Of a stretch of DNA of 64,000 nt, positions 1-12,800 are shown piece after piece; the stretch's first letter is position 1, and each line of letters opens with the position of its first letter. The position numbers and the translations under genes are program-made. The stretch comes from Panopea generosa (Eukaryota > Mollusca > Bivalvia > Adapedonta > Hiatellidae): NCBI GenBank assembly GCA_029582155.1, contig CM055899.1, positions 52,720,520 to 52,784,519 on the forward strand, given 5' to 3'. The notes beneath the pieces were generated by a model. That model did no database searches. It was not told the origin of the DNA and worked only from the letters and a program-made list of their open reading frames with translations.

Positions 1-132
1 GATATTCATTATTCATATTACCCTTCTTTACTCTAGTCATAGTTCACTGTGACATTTTTATATGTTGCTAAGCAGAAAAAATCCATTTTTACTTATTTTT
101 ACATAAACAATCATGTACATTACATTTTCTAG

Positions 133-806
133 GATAAAGTTAGCAGAGGAGAGAGTGGCAGATATTGAACAGGAGAAGGTGAAGTTAGAAGCTGTTATTT
201 CTTCTTTAACTAAAGAAATGGATGAGATGAAATCAAAGCAAAATGAAAATGACGACAAAGTTCATACAGCCACAAGTAAACTTATTACAGAAAATCTTGA
301 CCTAAAGACAAAAATGGATGAGGTGAATAGAACAGTAGAGAAATTTGATAAGCAAGTTACTAAATGTGAAAGAAATATTTCAAGCCTTGAAGATGATATC
401 TCAAGTAAGAATCAAGAGTTACAGACACTAAGATCAATCAAGGATGAAAAATCTAACACTGAAAGAAAATTAAAAAACTTGGAATGTGTTCTTAAAGAGA
501 AAGAAGAAAAACTTAAAGTAATGTCACAAAAGGAAAAAGAGTTGACAAAAATGGAAAGAGAAAAGGAGAATTTGGAAACAAAGATTAAATCACTTGAAAA
601 AGATATTGAAGATTTGAAAACAAAAGAGAAATCTGCCGAGCGCAGGGGATCAAAGTTTGAAGACGTGGAAGATTTACGTCAAGAGAAGCGATACCTAGAA
701 TCACGTGTGACAACATTACAAAGACAGCTGGATAATGCAGATAAAAAAGTTAACGAGGCAGAGAAAAAACTAGCTGACAAGGCAGTAACTGGTGACAAGT
801 TAAAGA
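133..806 (+). CDS. CIT: CIT exon 1 of window: coiled coil
   Basis: This is a 674-nt exon between TTTTCTAG and the donor GTAAGT. It supplies the last base of a codon, residues 1-224 and the first base of the next codon. The protein is Lys/Glu-rich heptad sequence ([19 protein letters not shown] and onward), a long alpha-helical coiled coil with no catalytic motif. In citron this region dimerises the protein and binds partners such as kinesins and Rho. The open frame continues past the donor to 871, but that part lacks heptads and is intron. Confidence 0.9.
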
Positions 807-3800
807 GTAAGTCTAAAACTTACTCATGTTTTTTAACTCTATCTCTATTGATTAACATTATTGTTATATAAAATTGACTGAAAAAATCTGACACTTCATT
901 CCGGTTACAGATTTTAATTTGACCAACATGATATAACTCAAAATTCATCAAATGTTTTTTACTTTTAAATCAGACCAAGCTTATTATATGCATATACATA
1001 ACATACATGACCTTTATTGACCAACCATTTGTCTAAAGTAGTCACATTTGCTGTTTCCTATTTTTATGCTTAAGAGAGGGGTCCTCTCTGGCTGAGTGGT
1101 CTAAGGCGCCATCTCAAAATCACTTACCTGTCACTGCTAAGGTCTTAGGTTCGAGTCCTGCTAGTTTCAAAAAATTTATGTGAGAAAGTTTCCAGTAACT
1201 TGCTGAAGGACGGCGGTTCTTCCTCCACCAGTAAAACTGGATATAATATATAAAACCTGAAATGTGTTGAAAATGGTGTTAAACCCCATTTAAAAAAAAT
1301 GCTTTTGGAACAAATTTACCTATATTAAGCAACCACCTGTCTTGAAAGGTCACTTTTGCTCCTTCCCTGACTGGCTGCTAAAAATAGGTTTGACTGTACA
1401 TAACATCTATGTTGTAGATCAATTGAAGGTTTGGAAAAAAACTATATTATAATTATACAGTAATACATAAACATGCTCCTGTTGTAGATCAATGAAATAT
1501 TTGGGTAACACTGTATACCGTATACGTAAACCTGATTGTTATCTTCTGTAGTGTTGGAACGTGAAATAGACACATTGAAACATGAGAAGGCCAGTCTGCA
1601 GGATGAGGTGCGAGACATGAAGGTACAGACGGACAGAAAACTGAAACAACAGGCAGATAATGGCCGTGATGTGCAAGTAGCCGAGGAGAAACTCGATCAG
1701 GTTTGTACAAACCAATCACAGGATAATAACACATTATATACATGAATATTTTACATATATGATTGCATTATTATTCTAGGGAAAGCCTTGTTTTGGAGGG
1801 GGAGGAGGAATATTCAGGCATTTGAATCACTGATTAACATAGAAATTTAGTGAGATCTTCTGTATGCACTGGGTATCACTATTCCTATTCCTGACTGCTT
1901 TATTTCCCCTTCGAAGAATATCATACTTTTATAGTACCTTTCCTAAATAAGGCACAGTGGGAGTGTGTTTACAATCCCATGGACGTTACCCCGCCAGGAA
2001 TTGAACCTAGGGTCTCTTGGTCTTGGAGCATGCATGCTAACCACTAGACCACCGCAACTCATTTTATCACAAGTTCATTCATATTATCATATAGTGATTT
2101 ATTATAAAAAGAAATATGATGTCATGAGTATTTAGAGTATGATGTGATGTAGTAATAGAATGTGATGTTTGTCAAGGGCTTAAACAGCTTAGTGCAACAA
2201 TTCTCTACTGATATTATATACTAAGAACTTTTAATGAAGATATATAGATTGCATCTGAATGGATAAACCAACCCACGGTATCTATATTATATAAACATTG
2301 TACTTGTAGGAGCGGGAGAAGCATGACTCTCTCCTGGCAGAGTTGAGAAGGGAGTTGAATATGTCTAACCTGGCTCTCAGTGAGGCTCGGTCACTAGTGT
2401 CGGCCAATCAGAGACAAGCGAAACAAACACAGGCATCATTGGAGGAAGATATACGTGAACTGCAACAGAGGGTATTTAAAATAGAGGTTTGTATGTTATA
2501 GTTGCGGACACTTTAGTGTTTGTTTATCTTGGTTACCAATGTCATGTAAACTAACCAAAATATTAAATTGAGACTTACAGAAATTTTTCATCAAAGGAAA
2601 TGGCATTCATAATATGGTGATAAGAATGGGTAACACATAATATAACCTTTCATATTTCAGAAAATAAAATCAGTAAATTATTTTATACGGGTGTTTAAAG
2701 ATTGGATATGGATGCACGTCTTTATAAAGTCTTGAGAATTTGTTTTTATTGTGATGAGTTTCTATGATTTCAATGATATTGTTACAGAAAGAAAAAGGAC
2801 TCAATGAAGATAAATGGATTAGTGAACACTCCCACAAGCTGAATGTAAGTAGGGACAGCTTCCTTCTATGGTTGAACCTGTAACTCACTTAAAATCTCTA
2901 TAATAGACTCCCCCACCCATCTTTGTTTTTGGGCCACTCCATTAACATTTGGAAGGGGTGTTAGTGAGAATGTATTGACCAATTTTCAAGCAATTTAGAT
3001 CCAGACCTGGTCCTGGGGTTGGTTATAAAACTCTAAATTGTACTCTAACACAATTTCCAGATTTCATATAAAAAAACTCAAATTAAAGTGCTTTGATTAA
3101 ACACTTGAGTCGACATTAAATATAAAAGTATTAAATATGTAGGCTTGACATAGAAAATTACAAGTATTTACATTTATTTTGTTATAATGATTCCAATCAT
3201 TGTTTTGTTGAACATGAAATCTTAAGAACACAAAACAAAGTTTTATACCCTCGGGCTGACCCAGATTGCAAGTAACATAGGTTGACCTGGGTCTGTATTG
3301 TTTACAATTGGTAGCACTGATGTGAATAACAAAACAAGATTCAAGACAACTGGCAATAAAGATATTTATAAGTCACTTAGTAGGTTGTTGTTTACGACAT
3401 AATGATGTGAGAAGATGTTACATGTAGTTGCTTATGACATAACAGGTTTGTTTGTTTAAATATTTAGCGTCATTGAGGACTAACAGAAATTCAGTTCACC
3501 AACCACTTTTTTTTCTGGTAGTTTAATCAGTACCCAAGCACACCAATCTCCTTAATTGACTGATAACTTTCCCATTTGAATCAGTGGTGAGAAACGAATG
3601 ACAAGTAGATGCAATGTTTTATATTAGTTATCACGGAGATTGTGGTCAGACTGGGATTCAAACACATGACCCCTGGATTGATAGTCAGACGCGTTACCGA
3701 CTGAGCTAATCTGGCCTGGTGTGACATGATGGTAATGTTAATTATGGTGTATTTCAGGCAACAGCTGAGATGGAAAATGATTTGAAAACCATGAAATCTC

Positions 3801-6800
3801 AAAATGAAAGTCTGATCAGAAAACAAAAGGTGTGTATACTATTTGGAAATTTAAATATTGCTGATTATTTTTCTTTCCTTTCAATTTGAATGGGAAATGA
3901 GGATCAGGTGTTTACACATATTTCCAGTAGATAAATCTTTAAAAATGTATACATATCGGAGCCGTTTTATGTCTTCAAGATTGGGGGAAAAACAGAGCAA
4001 CTGAGTTTACATTAGGAAATACTTTTTAAAGCTTTGTCAAACTTGAAAACAAAGCGTAACACTGTTAAGATCATGTTCTAACAGTTGATTATCAGATATT
4101 ACAATATTTATATACAGTGTTTTATCGGCTTATGTAAGAAAATTTTATCACAAAATATTTTTCTTCCGTTTTGGGAATTGTTTTGGCCTCAATTTTGAAA
4201 AAAAAACATGATTTTTGAATTGGGAAGTTTCCGAATTGGTCACTGTTTAATGAGGTAAAAAGGCCCTGCATATAATGGTGGTTTTATTTCTCTCTATAAA
4301 GCTGGTTGTTGGTTACTAGTGTAGGTAATGATTATTTTTCACATTTTTTGTGGTATGTACACAGGAGACTGAGGATAAGTTGTCAGCGGTTCAGCGAGAG
4401 AAGACAGCCAGTTTAATGGAGAAAACGATGCTGAAGGACAGCCTTGCTCAACGTGAAAATCAGTGTCAGCTAGAAACTCAGGTATGAACGCTTATAACTA
4501 AATGTCAATTGGAAACTCAGATACATGAATGTATGCTTATAACTTAATGTCAACTGGAAACTCAGGTATGTACACTAATAACTAAATGTCAACTAGAAAC
4601 TCAGGTATGTATGCTTATAACTAAATGTCATCTAGAAACTCAGGTATGTATACTTAACTAAGTGTCAACTAGAAACTCGGGTATATATACTTATAACTGT
4701 CAACTAGAAACTCAGGTATGTACACTTACAACTTAGTGTCAACTAGAAACTCAGGTATGTATGCTTATAACTGTCATCTAGAAACTCAGGTATGTACACT
4801 TATAACTTAGTGTCAACTAGAAACTCAGGTATGTACATGTATGCTTATAACTTAGTGTCAACTAGAAACTCAGGTATGTACATGTATGCTCATAACTTAG
4901 TGTCAACTAGAAACTCAGGTATGTATGCTTATAACTTAGTGTCAACTAGAAACTCAGGTATGCATGCTTATAACTAAGTGTAAACTTGAAACTTAGGTAT
5001 GTATGCTTATAACTGTCAACTAGAAATTCAGTAATGTACACTTACAACTTGGTGTCAACTAGAAAGTCAGGTATGTATGCTTATAACTGTCAACTTGAAA
5101 CTCAGGTATGTAGACTTACAACTTAGTGTCATCTAGAAACTCAGGTATGTATGCTTATAAATAAGTGTCATCTAGAAACTCAGGTGTGTAGGCTTACAAC
5201 TTACATGTAGTGTCATCTAGAAACTCAGGTATGTATGCTTATAAATAAGTGTCAACTAGAAACTCAGGAATGTAGACTTACAACTTAGTGTCAACTAGAA
5301 ACTCAGGTATGTATGCTTATAAATAAGTGTCAACTAGAAATTCAGTAATGTACACTTACAACTAGGTGTCAACTAGAAAGTCAGGTATGTATGCTTATAA
5401 CTAAATTGGATGTAAAGTTCTGTATGAATTTATTGCACAAGATATTCATATTTAAGTCCCTAAGCCACTAGGTTACAGCACCTAACACCAGAGCTTGTGT
5501 TGTTCAGCATAAACTAGTTTTGAATTATATAAGCTGAAGTATTTGATTAGAATAACATAGTGTTCAATTAAGAAATTAATTTTATTTGTTGAATATTTTT
5601 GAAATATGAATAGACATGATAATATTATGCAACTTGCAAAGTAAGTAAACCCCATTCACATAAACATTACTTGTCATGGTTCAAGTTCATATCTACTGTA
5701 TATTCAACAAATAAAGTTCAATGTATATGCAAATTATGTGATGCTTCTTTAAATGAAAGCCGGTACACAGAACAGCAAAAGTCACGCCTCTTGTACACCA
5801 CCTGTTGTTTCATGATGTTTATAAGACCATAAATATGAATTAATTGCTAGATTATCATCCAAATCTTTCTTAAAAACGGGGAGGGCGGGACGATTACCGT
5901 ATATTTTTTATTTTCAAAATTGTTGATTTTTTTTATTAATAAAACCTTCTTTTTTTTCTTTCTTTTTTTTATGAAAATAAAAAGGATCGGGGATGAAAAA
6001 GAGGGGGCTTGGGGTGATGATATCTAGCAATCAATTCATTATGGCCTTAAGAACGTCACAATTTACGGCATTTTTTACATCATAATTACAAATTTGCTGG
6101 AGCTAAAAAATAATTTAATGGGTACGAGCTCGTGAGAAATGAAAGACAACGAAAAAGTTCTATATAAAGATTCAATGGAAAAGTTATAGTAATGTCATGA
6201 ATGTAAATATTTCCAATTTGAATAAAATAAATTTTCACTTTTTAAACAAGGTCCTCCTCCATGGCTGGGTGGTTGAAGATGCTGTCATCTACAGACCATT
6301 TGCCTCTCGCTGCTAAGGTTGGGGATTCAATGTTTATGTGAGAAAGTTTGCCAGTTACATCTGATGATGACATTTCATTACAATATTTTCACAGAAAGTT
6401 GACAAGTTGCGAGCAATCTGCACAGAACTTGAGAATCAGATAAAGGATTTGGAGGCCCTGCACATGGAGCATGAGTCGCAGGAAGCAGAATGGAAGGAGG
6501 CGAGACAATCATACGAGAGAGTCATGGAGGAACGAGAAACAGAACTGGAGGGTACCACGCACAGACTGAATGCTCTCAAACAAGCCAGGTAGCTGTAAAC
6601 TTTATTGTAAAATCATTATCATATCATTCCGTTTCTGTCTCAAATTTTACATGTCAGAGATATAAGTAGAGTACTGGTATGTTTATTGGTTTGTGGACTG
6701 TGTAATATACACTACAGTCCCAATATAACACAGTTCCTGAGAGTCAAAGACCCACTCTGCGATATAGATGGAACTGTGCTATAAATATAGCAACTATGGA

Positions 6801-9800
6801 AATGCCACGTGTGGAGTAAGATATCATCTGCGGAATTATATGTAACTTGCGTAGTGTAATTTGAAAACTATATTGTTGTTTTCTGACTTTGGTGGCTTAA
6901 CCTTGAGTCTGACTTATTATAATCCTGGGTCCTTCGTGCCTGAGTGATCTGAGGCCCCATCTCAAGATCACTGACCTCTCACTGCTAAGGTCCTAGGCTC
7001 TAATCTCACTTGCTTCAAATAATTTATTTGAGACAGTGCCAGTTATTTGCAGAAGGATGGTGGTTCTACTCAGTCTTACTCAGTCTGAGGTCTTCCTCCA
7101 CCAGTCAAACTGGATATGCCATATATAACCTGAAATGTGTTGAAAATGGTGTTAAACCCCATTCAAAAAAATATTATAATCCTGCAAACGAAGTTTGAGA
7201 AGGGGTATACTGGAGTCACTGTGTCTTTTGTTCTGTATGCCAATCGGTCTGTCAGCAACTTGTGAAGTGAACTGCTTCCACAGCTTCTATACACTGTACA
7301 TACTTGTACTGCTGTACAGTGGTTGACTACACTTCAGGTCTTCCTCCATGGCCCAGTGGTTTCTAATGACCACTTACCTCTCACTGCTGAGGTTGTTGAT
7401 TCAAGCCCTGCTGGGTCTGAAATGTTAATGTGGGAAAGTTTGCCAGTTACTTGCAGAAAGATGGTAATTTTATTAAGATTCACTCTGAGGTTTTTCTCCA
7501 CCAATAAAACTGGATATACCGTATAAAGTGTCATGTGTTTTACTACTATACTCCAGACAATCATCACATGACATTGCCCACACGGTGAAGCAGCAGCTGC
7601 AGACAGCCAAGGACAAACACAAGGCGGATCTGGATATGCTGAAAAAACAGGCAAATGAGACGAGGAGAGACGTTCAGAGATCACAAATACAGGTATTTTG
7701 TCCTATATAGTATTATCCTGCTTAACGTGTTGAAGACAGTGTCAACCTACATGAGTACACTGCTAGTACAGAATGTAATATACCTGACAAAATGGTGCCC
7801 ATAGAATATCGCTTGTTTTATACTAGATGTAGAGGTCATTGTACATGGTTTGTTTTGCTTTGGTACAGAATTATTCCAAAATGGAAAGTTCACATATTAA
7901 TGTTATATTGCCTTCTTTGACCAAATAGCATCATCTGGATTAGTACCTTGTTTAGTCTAAACTGTACAGTCATGTGATTAAACCACATGAAAAGTGACAT
8001 CTTGGAGAAAATTGGGATGCTCTTGGTCCTCTTGTTCATTTTGATTATCACTTGTCAATAATTTGCAAGTATGACAAAGTCACATCATTGTCTTCACCAT
8101 GCAGGAAATAGTGCATGCCACAAACCTGTTCTGTTACTGTTGTACTGTAACACGTTGGTGTATGTAGCATTCAATCTAATGTTATTGGATGTAATTTGGT
8201 GAAAGTTAACATTAATATTCTGGGTATAAACACAATATATTACAGAGCAATCCAGCTGACTGATTGTTGTAAAAAAAAAAATCTTCCATCTTTGCTATTA
8301 GATAATTTCTTATTATTAGAATCAGTATTAAAACGGAAATTGTTTACTGAAAACCAGATACTGAAGACTCAGATCAAAACTTAAGTTAAACAAAAAAAAC
8401 TTAATAGTTGAACATGCATGTTTCGGATGGTAGGTTTGGAAAGTCAGAATTCCAAGTTATGGTGAACATGCATGTTTCAGATGGTAGGTTTGGAAAGTCA
8501 GAATTCCAAGTTACGGTGAACATGCATGTTTCAGATGGTAGTTTAGAAAGTCAGAATTCCAAGTTACAGTGAACATGCATGTTTCAGATGGTAGGTTTAG
8601 AAAGTCAGAATTCCAAGTTACAGTGAACATATATGTTTCAGATGGTAGGTGTAGAAAGTCAGAATTCCAAGTTACAGTGAACATTTATGTTTCAGATGGC
8701 AGATTTGGAAAGTCAGAATTCCAAGTTACAGCAAACATGTATATTTCAGATGGCAGATTTGGAAAGTCAGAAATCCAAGTTACAGTGAACATTTATGTTT
8801 CAGATGGAAGATTTGGAAAGTCAGAATTCCAGGTTACAGCAAACATGTATATTTCAGATGGCAGATTTGGAAAGTCAGAATTCCAAGTTACAGCAAACAT
8901 GTATATTTCAGATGGAAGATTTGGAAAGTCAGAATTCCAAGTTACAGCGAACATGTATATTTCAGATGGAAGATTTGGAAAGTCAGAATTCCAAGTTACA
9001 GCGAACATGTATATTTCAGATGGCATATTTGGAAAGTCAGAATTCCAAGTTACAGTGAACATGTATATTTCAGATGGCAGATTTGGAAAGTCAGAATTCC
9101 AAGTTGCAGATGATAGTGGAGCAACAGAAGACAATCATGGACAATGACATCGCCGAGAAGAGACGACTCAAGGAGGAGGTGAGTTAACAGCACCTACACA
9201 GAAACTTGAAATTAAAACTTATCTATTTTTACATTGATTGTGAAACAATTTCTTACAACATAAACAAATCTCTCTCCTAGTTTTCCTGGATAGAACTGAT
9301 ACTAAGCTAATGTATATATAGTGTCTGGCTCCTCAAGGATACCTGGCTTCTGTTTCACCAACATTTTAGTTAATTACTTAAAAACTTAACTAAGTTTTGA
9401 CTGGTTATTTATCTATTATATAATCAATATCATTGACACAATATGCAGTTTAACTGGAACCAATCTAAAATCATGATCACCTGGATGCTTTTCTTAGATT
9501 TAAGTTTTTAAGTATTTAAGTATATGTTGGTGAAACAGGAGCCAGGTTATGGCAGTAGTAAGAATCAAACCTCGACCCATCTTCCTGCGTCTTATGCTCT
9601 ACCATTAGTCCTCGCACTCCACAAATATGTTTGAAAATAATGATTTAATTTTGCAATAACAGTCAGACATATTTCAGTTGTTTCAGTAGTATGTGACTTT
9701 TACAAGATAGGGGATATAGCAAATGTCTGTTTACTATTTTAAAAAAAATGTCAGCCATGTAAGTAAACTTTCTTAAGTTATCAATTTGTTGTATGCAACA

Positions 9801-12800
9801 AATAGCGTTTTTATGGCATAAAGTAATCACAGTGTCCATCCGTCCTTCCGTCTGGTATATCGTGTGCATAGATGGGTTTTGTTAATACTAGCTACAAATG
9901 ATTAACATAACATGAGATGTGTCGGGCATTACACCCAGAATCCCACTTCAACGGTCAAGGTCACAATTTAACTTTGTTTTATGACACTTTCAGTCTGATT
10001 GAGTTTCCGTGTCCGGTCTGTAACTTTGTCACCTATGGATAAATTTCAAAAACACTGGGCTCACTTTATCAGCATGACATGACAAGGTGTCACGTTTAAG
10101 ACCACATGTGTACCTCAAAGGTCAAGGTTACACTGAGTTTGTTTGATAACACTTCGAGTCTGTATGAGATTTCATGTCTGGCCAGTAACTTTGTAATGCA
10201 TAAATGGATTTTATAAATACTTGCTACAAATTATCAACATAACATGACGACATGTTGCACTTAATACCCAGACTCCCACTTCAAAGGTCAAGGTCACAAT
10301 TTAACTTTGTTTGTCAACACTTTCAGTCATTTTGACAGTTCTTGTCCGGTCTGTAACTTTGTCATTTATGGATAAATTTTAAAAATACTTGGCTCAGTTG
10401 ATCAGCATGACATAATGAAGTGTTGCATGTAAGACCCAGGACCTTTCCTCACAGGTCACGGTCACACTTTGAATTTGTTTGATATTGCATGTCTCTGATC
10501 TGTGACTTTGTCTTAACTTCACTCAATTTATCAAGATGACATGAGGACGTGTCATAAGTAAGACCTAGACCTGTACCTCAAAGGTCAAGGTCACACTTTT
10601 AGTATGTATAACAACACTTTGAATCTGTTTGAAATTTCAAGTCTGTTCTTTAACTTTATCATATATGGATGTATTTCAAAAACACTTGGCTCAATTTATC
10701 AATTAATCAACACTTGATCTGTAACTTTGTCTTACATTTAGGGATTTCTAAAAAGCTTGACACAAGTGATCAGCATGTCATGATGATGTTTCACCTGCAT
10801 TTAACTGTTGAAATACCCACAGCATTACATCAGATGTTAAGGTCAAAGTTACACAAAGGTCAAGGTCACACTTTAATGTAAGAAAAAACATGTGAAATTG
10901 CATATCTACATGTAGTCTGAAACATCAGTCCATTACACTTAATATCCATATAAATATCGCTACCTATTATAACATATATAGTTATTTTTCACTGACCATT
11001 TGTGGGGCATACGACACTTACCAGTGACATTTCTTGTTTATTACACATGTAGTCCCGATTAAATTATTTTTTTTTTGTTCCTTTATGCATGTATGAAGAA
11101 TATTGAATCACGCACAAATTGAATAAAATTTACAGGATTTATGTAAGATTTGTGTGCGATTTCACATTCTTTGCACATGTGTAACAAATTTTAAACTATC
11201 AGCTACATACATAAGTAAGCATGCAAACTAAGTTTATAACTTTTAAAGCTGTATGTTTATAATGAAGTTTTAAGTATGTAACCTTTAAAGGTGTAAATTT
11301 ATCACCTTTATAGCCGTATGTTTGTAATTTTAAAGCTGTATGTTAATCACTTTTATAGCTGTGTGTTTGTTACTTTAAAGCCGTATGTTTGTAACTTTAA
11401 AGCTGTATGTTTGTAATTTTAAAGCTGTATGTTTGTAATTTTTAAGCTGTTTGTTTATCACCTTTATAGCTGTGTGTTTGTAAATTTAAAGCCGTATGTT
11501 TGTAACTTTTATAGCAGTACATGTATGTTTGTTAATATGTTTTAAGTTTGTAACTTTTAAAGCTTTAAGTTTGTCACTTTTATAGCACTACATGTACGTT
11601 TTTAAATATGTTTTAAGTTTGTAACCTTTAAAGCTGTATGTTTGTCACTTTTATAGCACTACATGTACGTTTGTAAATATGTTTTAAGTTTGTAACCTTT
11701 ACAGCTGTATGTTTGTCACTTTTATAGCTGTATGTTTGTAAATATGTTTTTAGTTTGTAACCTTTAAAGCTGTATGTGTCACTTTATAGCTGTATGTTTG
11801 TAAATATGTTTTTAGTTTGTAACCTTTAAAGCTGTATGTTTGTAAATATATTTTAAGTTTGTAACCTTTAAAGCTGTGTTTGTCACTTTTTATAGCTGTA
11901 TGTTTGTAAATATGTTTTAAGTTTGTAACCTTTATAGCTGTATGTTTGCACTTTTATAGCTGTATGTTTGTAAATATGTTTCAAGTTTGTAACCTTTAAA
12001 GCTGTATGTGTTACTTTTATAGCTGTATGTTTGTAAATATGTGTTTTAGTTTGTAACCTTTAAAGCTGTATGTTTGTAAATATATTTTAAGTTTGTAACC
12101 TTTAAAGCTGTGTTTGTAAATATATTTTAAGTTTGTAACCATTCAAGCTGTATGTTTGTAACCTTTAAAGCTGTAATTTGTCACTTTGACAGCTGTTTGT
12201 TTGTATTTCAGATCAGTTCTATTCTGACTGAGAGCCAGGAGGTGAAAACGAAGAACATCAAGCTGCGACAGAACCTGGAGGAAGCAGTTGATAAACTGGA
12301 ACTCATCTTCGGTGAGAAGATTGACCTGGAGAACTTCACAGAGGCCCTTCAGGTAAGTCTCAGCTCGTCTGTAACAGTAGCTGCTTTACATCATAAACAG
12401 AATACCATCATTAACAATGGAGGTTTATGAGTGAAAAATTGTTTTGAAAGGAAAAATGGTTAATTTTTACTGGCTCAACTCTTTGGGTTTAAACTCGAGA
12501 TAAATTAATGAAATTTTGACATAAAATTGATTAACACAATTTTACTCTGGTGGGTTAATTCTTGTATTCTGATAGAAGGAATCCTTTCAGCATATTTACT
12601 CATGGGCCTGGTAATATATATATATATATATACATGTATGGCTGATAGACTTATATATGACTGGGTCAAATGGTTCAAGTACTGTTTTGTTGTTTTCGGA
12701 AAATAACACACTTGTATCTTTTTAAGGTCACAGGGTGGTACATGATGAAGCTGTATAGAATGATGTTTAATGTCATTTTCAGCACATGATCATTTATATA

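Noticed and set aside
113..132. ATG at 113 as the start of a gene
   Set aside because: TTTTCTAG at 125-132 is a splice acceptor, and the coiled-coil sequence starts only after it; the ATG is intronic.
1081..1165. tRNA-Leu gene
   Set aside because: Good A and B boxes, but no acceptor-stem pairing, and the same head is attached to the same body at 6.9 and 7.3 kb, so it is a SINE.
8569..9147. 192-codon frame of [18 protein letters not shown] repeats and a 113-codon antisense frame
   Set aside because: These are alternate frames of the 54-bp array. The true exon frame is [12 protein letters not shown], confirmed by phase on both sides.
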